Made by a program: the position numbers and the translations under genes. Positions 60,790-64,000 of a DNA stretch of 64,000 bases are shown piece by piece (the stretch's first letter is position 1; each line of letters starts with the position of its first letter). The notes under the pieces are model-generated. The model made no database searches and was not told where the DNA came from. It saw only the letters and a list, made by a program, of their open reading frames with translations. Origin of the DNA: Candidatus Saccharibacteria bacterium oral taxon 955 (GTDB taxonomy: Bacteria > Patescibacteriota > Saccharimonadia > Saccharimonadales > Saccharimonadaceae); assembly GCA_010202265.1 (NCBI GenBank), contig CP047918.1, positions 434,001 to 498,000 on the forward strand. The letters run 5' to 3'.

Positions 60790-62832
60790 TTAATTAAGTG
60801 TTGTCAGGCGCTGGTAGTACTGGACGCGACTATTTGTCGTCTTGTATCTAGCGACCTCTTCGGGAGACTTAACGAAACGCTTTACAGCATTTTGGGCGCG
60901 GGCGATCAGAGCCGTATCAGCCAATGTCGCAATCTGGAGATTGAGCACACCATGCTGCATCCGCCCATAGATCTCACCTGGCCCACGAAGCTTCATATCC
61001 ACCTCAGCCAAATAAAATCCATCGTCTGACTTTTCGATCTCACGAATTCGTTCCGAGGGCTTATTTGACGAACTCATCACCAGGTAACAATAGCTCTGAT
61101 GACCGCCTCGACCAACCCGACCACGCAGTTGGTGCAACTGAGACAGACCGAAACGATCAGCGTTTTCGACAATCATCGTCGTCGCGTTTGGTACATCTAC
61201 GCCCACCTCTACGACTGTTGTACTGACCAGAATGTCATATTTCCTAGCCTTGAAGTCCTGCATGATGGTCTCTTTTTCGGCTGGTTTCATCTTGCCGTGT
61301 AATAATCCTATCTGGCGATGACCAAATATCGTTTGCTTGAGGCGTTGGTGCTCAGCGGTAACGCTTTTGGTGTCGTTTTCTGGATTGTCATCTATCAAAC
61401 TGCAAACAACATACGCTTGCCGACCATTCGCGATCTCAGCGTCGACCCGTTCATACATCTTTGGTACGCCAACAGGAGTAACTATCTCTGTTTTAATTGG
61501 CATACGCCCTTTTGGACGCTCGTTCAAAATACTCAAATCAAGCTCACCGTAAACCGTAAGCGCCAGACTACGCGGAATCGGCGTCGCCGTCATCGCCAAA
61601 AGATGTGGCATCAGTCCGTCAGCACCCGACTTTGCTAATAATTTTTGCCGTTGATCGACACCAAATCGATGTTGCTCATCAATTACGACAAAGCCTAGTT
61701 TCTTAAAACTAACCTTGTCCTGAATCACGGCATGCGTGCCAACCACCACGTCAACCTCACCGTTTGCAATTTGCTCATACAGAGCCTGACGTGCCTTGCC
61801 TTTGAGACTACCGACCAATAAACCAACCCTAACACCAAACGGAGCCAGAAGCTTATCAAGTGTCTCGGCATGTTGTGAAGCTAGAATCTCCGTCGGCGCC
61901 ATCAGCGCTGTCTGAAAACCATGGCTCGCCGCCTGGCGCGCCGCCAGTCCTGCAACAACCGTCTTGCCGCTTCCCACATCGCCCTGAAGTAGACGGTTCA
62001 TCGGTATTTTGCGTTCGAAGTCCTGCAATATATCCCACGCCGCTCGTCGCTGAGCACCCGTTAATTCAAACGGCAGATTCGATACAAACTGCTTGACTAC
62101 AGACTGCTCAAACGGTATGTGATAGCCCTCGAGCTGTTGATTTTCGAGTTTGTTTAGCCGGCTGGCTAGCAATAACTCAAACAACTCCTCAAACGCTAGA
62201 CGATCACGCGCCCGTTGAACCTCCTCGGTAGTTTTTGGAAAATGCATCGCGCTAATCGCCTCGGCGCGACCCATCAAACCCTCAGCTCGCACGATAGATG
62301 CCGGTAAAGTTTCTGGCAAAACTGACATCAAGGGACGTAGATTTTCGACCACCTTGCGAACAGTGACCGACTTCAAACCGTGAATCGAATGATACACAGG
62401 CATCAATCGCTCTGCCTGCACTGGCATATCTTTGGCTATTTCTGCAGTTGGGTTAGTCAATTGATAACGACCGTAATTGTACTCAAACTCACCTGAGAAA
62501 TAAAACTCATCATCTGACCCGCCAAGCTGTTGTGTACGATACGGCTGATTAAACCAGATCGCATTGAGCTTACCGCTATCATCGGCCAGCACTGCCGTTG
62601 TCAGACGAAGCCCTCGTCGAACTGGGCGCGTCGATATACTTTCACAGCGCGCTCGGATCGTGACTTTGCCCGGCTTTAGATCTGCGATCGGCGCTAGACC
62701 CGTAAAATCATCATGACGACGTGGTAAAAATGTGATGATATCACCAACCGTTTCGAGTCCTGCGGTCCTTAGTTGCATGGCAATCTTTGGCCCAACGCCC
62801 TTGACTTGCTCTAGTGGTGTTTTGAGATTCAT
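60790..62832 (-). CDS. recG: ATP-dependent DNA helicase RecG
   Basis: 680 aa. Remodels stalled forks and D-loops. N-terminal wedge (FVSRPVRRGLRLTT-type OB region), Walker A LLQGDVGSGKTVVA, DEQHRFGVDQR (motif II), SLALTVYGELDLSILNERPK, STTVVEVGVDVPNATTMIVE and QLRGRVGRG (motif VI). All helicase motifs complete. TATAAT lies eight bases before the ATG. Confidence 0.97.
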   Translation of the reverse strand: MNLKTPLEQVKGVGPKIAMQLRTAGLETVGDIITFLPRRHDDFTGLAPIADLKPGKVTIRARCESISTRPVRRGLRLTTAVLADDSGKLNAIWFNQPYRTQQLGGSDDEFYFSGEFEYNYGRYQLTNPTAEIAKDMPVQAERLMPVYHSIHGLKSVTVRKVVENLRPLMSVLPETLPASIVRAEGLMGRAEAISAMHFPKTTEEVQRARDRLAFEELFELLLASRLNKLENQQLEGYHIPFEQSVVKQFVSNLPFELTGAQRRAAWDILQDFERKIPMNRLLQGDVGSGKTVVAGLAARQAASHGFQTALMAPTEILASQHAETLDKLLAPFGVRVGLLVGSLKGKARQALYEQIANGEVDVVVGTHAVIQDKVSFKKLGFVVIDEQHRFGVDQRQKLLAKSGADGLMPHLLAMTATPIPRSLALTVYGELDLSILNERPKGRMPIKTEIVTPVGVPKMYERVDAEIANGRQAYVVCSLIDDNPENDTKSVTAEHQRLKQTIFGHRQIGLLHGKMKPAEKETIMQDFKARKYDILVSTTVVEVGVDVPNATTMIVENADRFGLSQLHQLRGRVGRGGHQSYCYLVMSSSNKPSERIREIEKSDDGFYLAEVDMKLRGPGEIYGRMQHGVLNLQIATLADTALIARAQNAVKRFVKSPEEVARYKTTNSRVQYYQRLTTLN

Positions 62833-62840
62833 TATTAGCT

Positions 62841-62846
62841 ATTATA
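62841..62846 (-). promoter_or_regulatory. recG -10 box
   Basis: TATAAT eight bases upstream of the recG ATG on the minus strand; no clear -35. Confidence 0.4.
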
Positions 62847-62881
62847 TCTCGATTGTCGCGCGTTGGTGTCTATCAAAATAA

Positions 62882-62907
62882 ATCCGCACCGATTGAACAG
62901 TGCGGAT
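62882..62907 (-). terminator. Terminator of the phosphomannomutase-like gene
   Basis: Perfect 8-bp stem ATCCGCAC / GTGCGGAT, 10-nt loop, A/T-rich tail on the minus strand. Confidence 0.65.
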
Positions 62908-62928
62908 CTGCGTTGTGCGATCGACGAC

Positions 62929-63687
62929 TTACTCTGTAACGCCCAACACTCCCTCGAGAGCGTAAGCAGTTGACTCCCAGCCCTCAACGGCAATACTATC
63001 GATGCCCATCGCTTTGACTGGATAATCGTTACCACCTTCGTTTAGCTTGTCACCAAAGAACAGAATCTCGTCTTTGCTAATATCAAGCGCATCGATCAGC
63101 TTGCGCATCCCATATGCTTTATCTACACCAGGAAGCGTAATGTCCGTACTGGTCGTACCGCCAATTCGCACCTCTAGATCAGGCAACAGTTCAGCAACCT
63201 TATCACGATAAACTGGTCGAACATCCTTGAACTTCTCTGCCCAGGCATACTTATCCTCTGGCGTCGCCTGTTGACCCAGCGCGCTCATCGTGATCTGACT
63301 ATGACGATCTTCGATGATTTCTCCTGCTGGATTATCACACCAGATACCCATCTCCTTTGCGACCGTCTCTAGCACGCCAATAATCTTCTCTTTTTGCTCT
63401 TTCGACAGATCTTCTGCGTATTGAAGCGTCCACTTATGATTTAGCTCGTCGTAGCGATAGTAGCGCGTACCACAGGTCGGCATGAGATGAAGCTTACCAA
63501 GCAAGTGTTCAGGAACCTCCAGTCGACTCACGACCTGCTTCTCGATTTGCTCGAAACGACCACCAGTAATAATACAAACATCGTATTTCTCGACCAATCG
63601 ACTCAATAGACCACTCATACGGTCAGAAATCTCTGATTTTGTGACTGCTAGCGTATCATCTAGGTCAAATGCTATAACTTTTTTCAT
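62929..63687 (-). CDS. HAD-IIB phosphomannomutase-like protein
   Basis: 252 aa. HAD motif I DLDDT (8-12), motif II TGGR, C-terminal motif FFGDKLNEGGNDYPVKAMGI. The arrangement, including the IGGTTSTDITLPGVDKAYGM segment before FFGDK, resembles the eukaryotic-type phosphomannomutase group within HAD-IIB rather than a generic Cof phosphatase. It would interconvert mannose-6- and mannose-1-phosphate, or act as a sugar phosphatase; not settled. AGGAGG precedes the ATG at normal distance. Twenty-five bases from tyrS. Confidence 0.82.
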   Translation of the reverse strand: MKKVIAFDLDDTLAVTKSEISDRMSGLLSRLVEKYDVCIITGGRFEQIEKQVVSRLEVPEHLLGKLHLMPTCGTRYYRYDELNHKWTLQYAEDLSKEQKEKIIGVLETVAKEMGIWCDNPAGEIIEDRHSQITMSALGQQATPEDKYAWAEKFKDVRPVYRDKVAELLPDLEVRIGGTTSTDITLPGVDKAYGMRKLIDALDISKDEILFFGDKLNEGGNDYPVKAMGIDSIAVEGWESTAYALEGVLGVTE

Positions 63688-63712
63688 AATTTCCTCCTTA
63701 ATATCAATATCG

Positions 63713-64000
63713 TTATCGTACCAAAACGAAATTATTTTTACCTTTTTTGACCAGGCTCCCCTCTGTTATCATCACGTCATCGGCAATTTTCTGACCGTTA
63801 ATAGAAATGGCGTTATTTGCGATCAAACGCTTCGCTTCGCCGTTACTCGCTACTAGTCCACTTGCGGTCAGAGTATCGATAACACTATTTCCAACTGGAG
63901 CAGTCGGGATCTCCGCACCAAGCGCATCAAGATCGGCGTCCTTTAGGGTTGCAAATGCATCACCACCAAAAAGTACCGCTGTCACCCGCTCGACACATTC
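63713..64000 (-). CDS. tyrS: Tyrosyl-tRNA synthetase, 3' part (runs off the right edge)
   Basis: Last 95 codons only. VTAVLFGGDAFATL is the end of the TyrRS helical region, and GNSVIDTLTASGLVASNGEA with RLIANNAISINGQKI forms the C-terminal S4 tRNA-binding domain. Frame is open to base 64000. The catalytic domain lies outside the window. Confidence 0.93.
   Translation of the reverse strand, partial: ECVERVTAVLFGGDAFATLKDADLDALGAEIPTAPVGNSVIDTLTASGLVASNGEAKRLIANNAISINGQKIADDVMITEGSLVKKGKNNFVLVR

Overview
This 64 kb window looks like chromosome of a reduced, fast-evolving member of the Candidatus Saccharibacteria (TM7, CPR/Patescibacteria). This is inference from four things. The S10-spc-alpha cluster is dense but lacks rpmD (uL30), a known CPR loss. 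An arginine deiminase pathway (deiminase, ornithine carbamoyltransferase, carbamate kinase, antiporter) sits among housekeeping genes. TGA is used as an ordinary stop, so the code is 11, which argues against Gracilibacteria/SR1. Type IV prepilin-like and short membrane or ORFan genes are common. No rRNA, CRISPR, insertion sequence or intact prophage is visible. Most genes lie on the minus strand.

Layout. 1-471 is the 5' part of trpS. 708-19242 is a translation block: a hydrolase, then (in transcription order) rpsJ; rplC-D-W-B, rpsS, rplV, rpsC, rplP, rpmC, rpsQ, rplN-X-E, rpsN, rpsH; rplF, rplR, rpsE, rplO; secY; and infA, rpmJ, rpsM-K-D, rpoA, rplQ, rplM, rpsI. It is broken by insertions: an EEP-family phosphatase/nuclease between rpsH and rplF, two coupled ORFans between rplO and secY, and two small membrane proteins between rpsJ and rplC. 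A small lipoprotein follows. 19860-24772 is the arginine catabolic operon, with deiminase and ornithine carbamoyltransferase fused in one 776-residue protein. tuf follows. 26450-30392 holds a nucleotide-sugar-like cluster (epimerase, NDK-like protein, glycosyltransferase-kinase fusion) divergent from a Nudix gene.

31126-38947 is a str operon in which four uncharacterised genes sit between rpsG and fusA; three of them share a repeated beta-rich module. Two tandem secreted-type paralogues (39252-41317) and rpoC-rpoB follow. The rpoC product has lost both zinc sites. 48949-53319 carries a membrane protein, clpP under a perfect CIRCE operator, tig, a prepilin-like gene and hisS. 53477-59124 is accessory: ORFans with structured leaders, a TrmH-like methyltransferase, two inverted tRNA-Leu genes flanking an FAD oxidase, and a VTT membrane protein. 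59415-64000 has rsmD, a zinc phospholipase-C-like protein, recG, a phosphomannomutase-like HAD protein and the 3' end of tyrS.

Two regulatory themes recur. Several genes have a TANNNT -10 box exactly 6-7 nt before the ATG, implying leaderless mRNAs. Two ORFans share an 80-nt leader whose 47-nt hairpin shows compensatory base changes, the best candidate here for an undescribed regulatory RNA.
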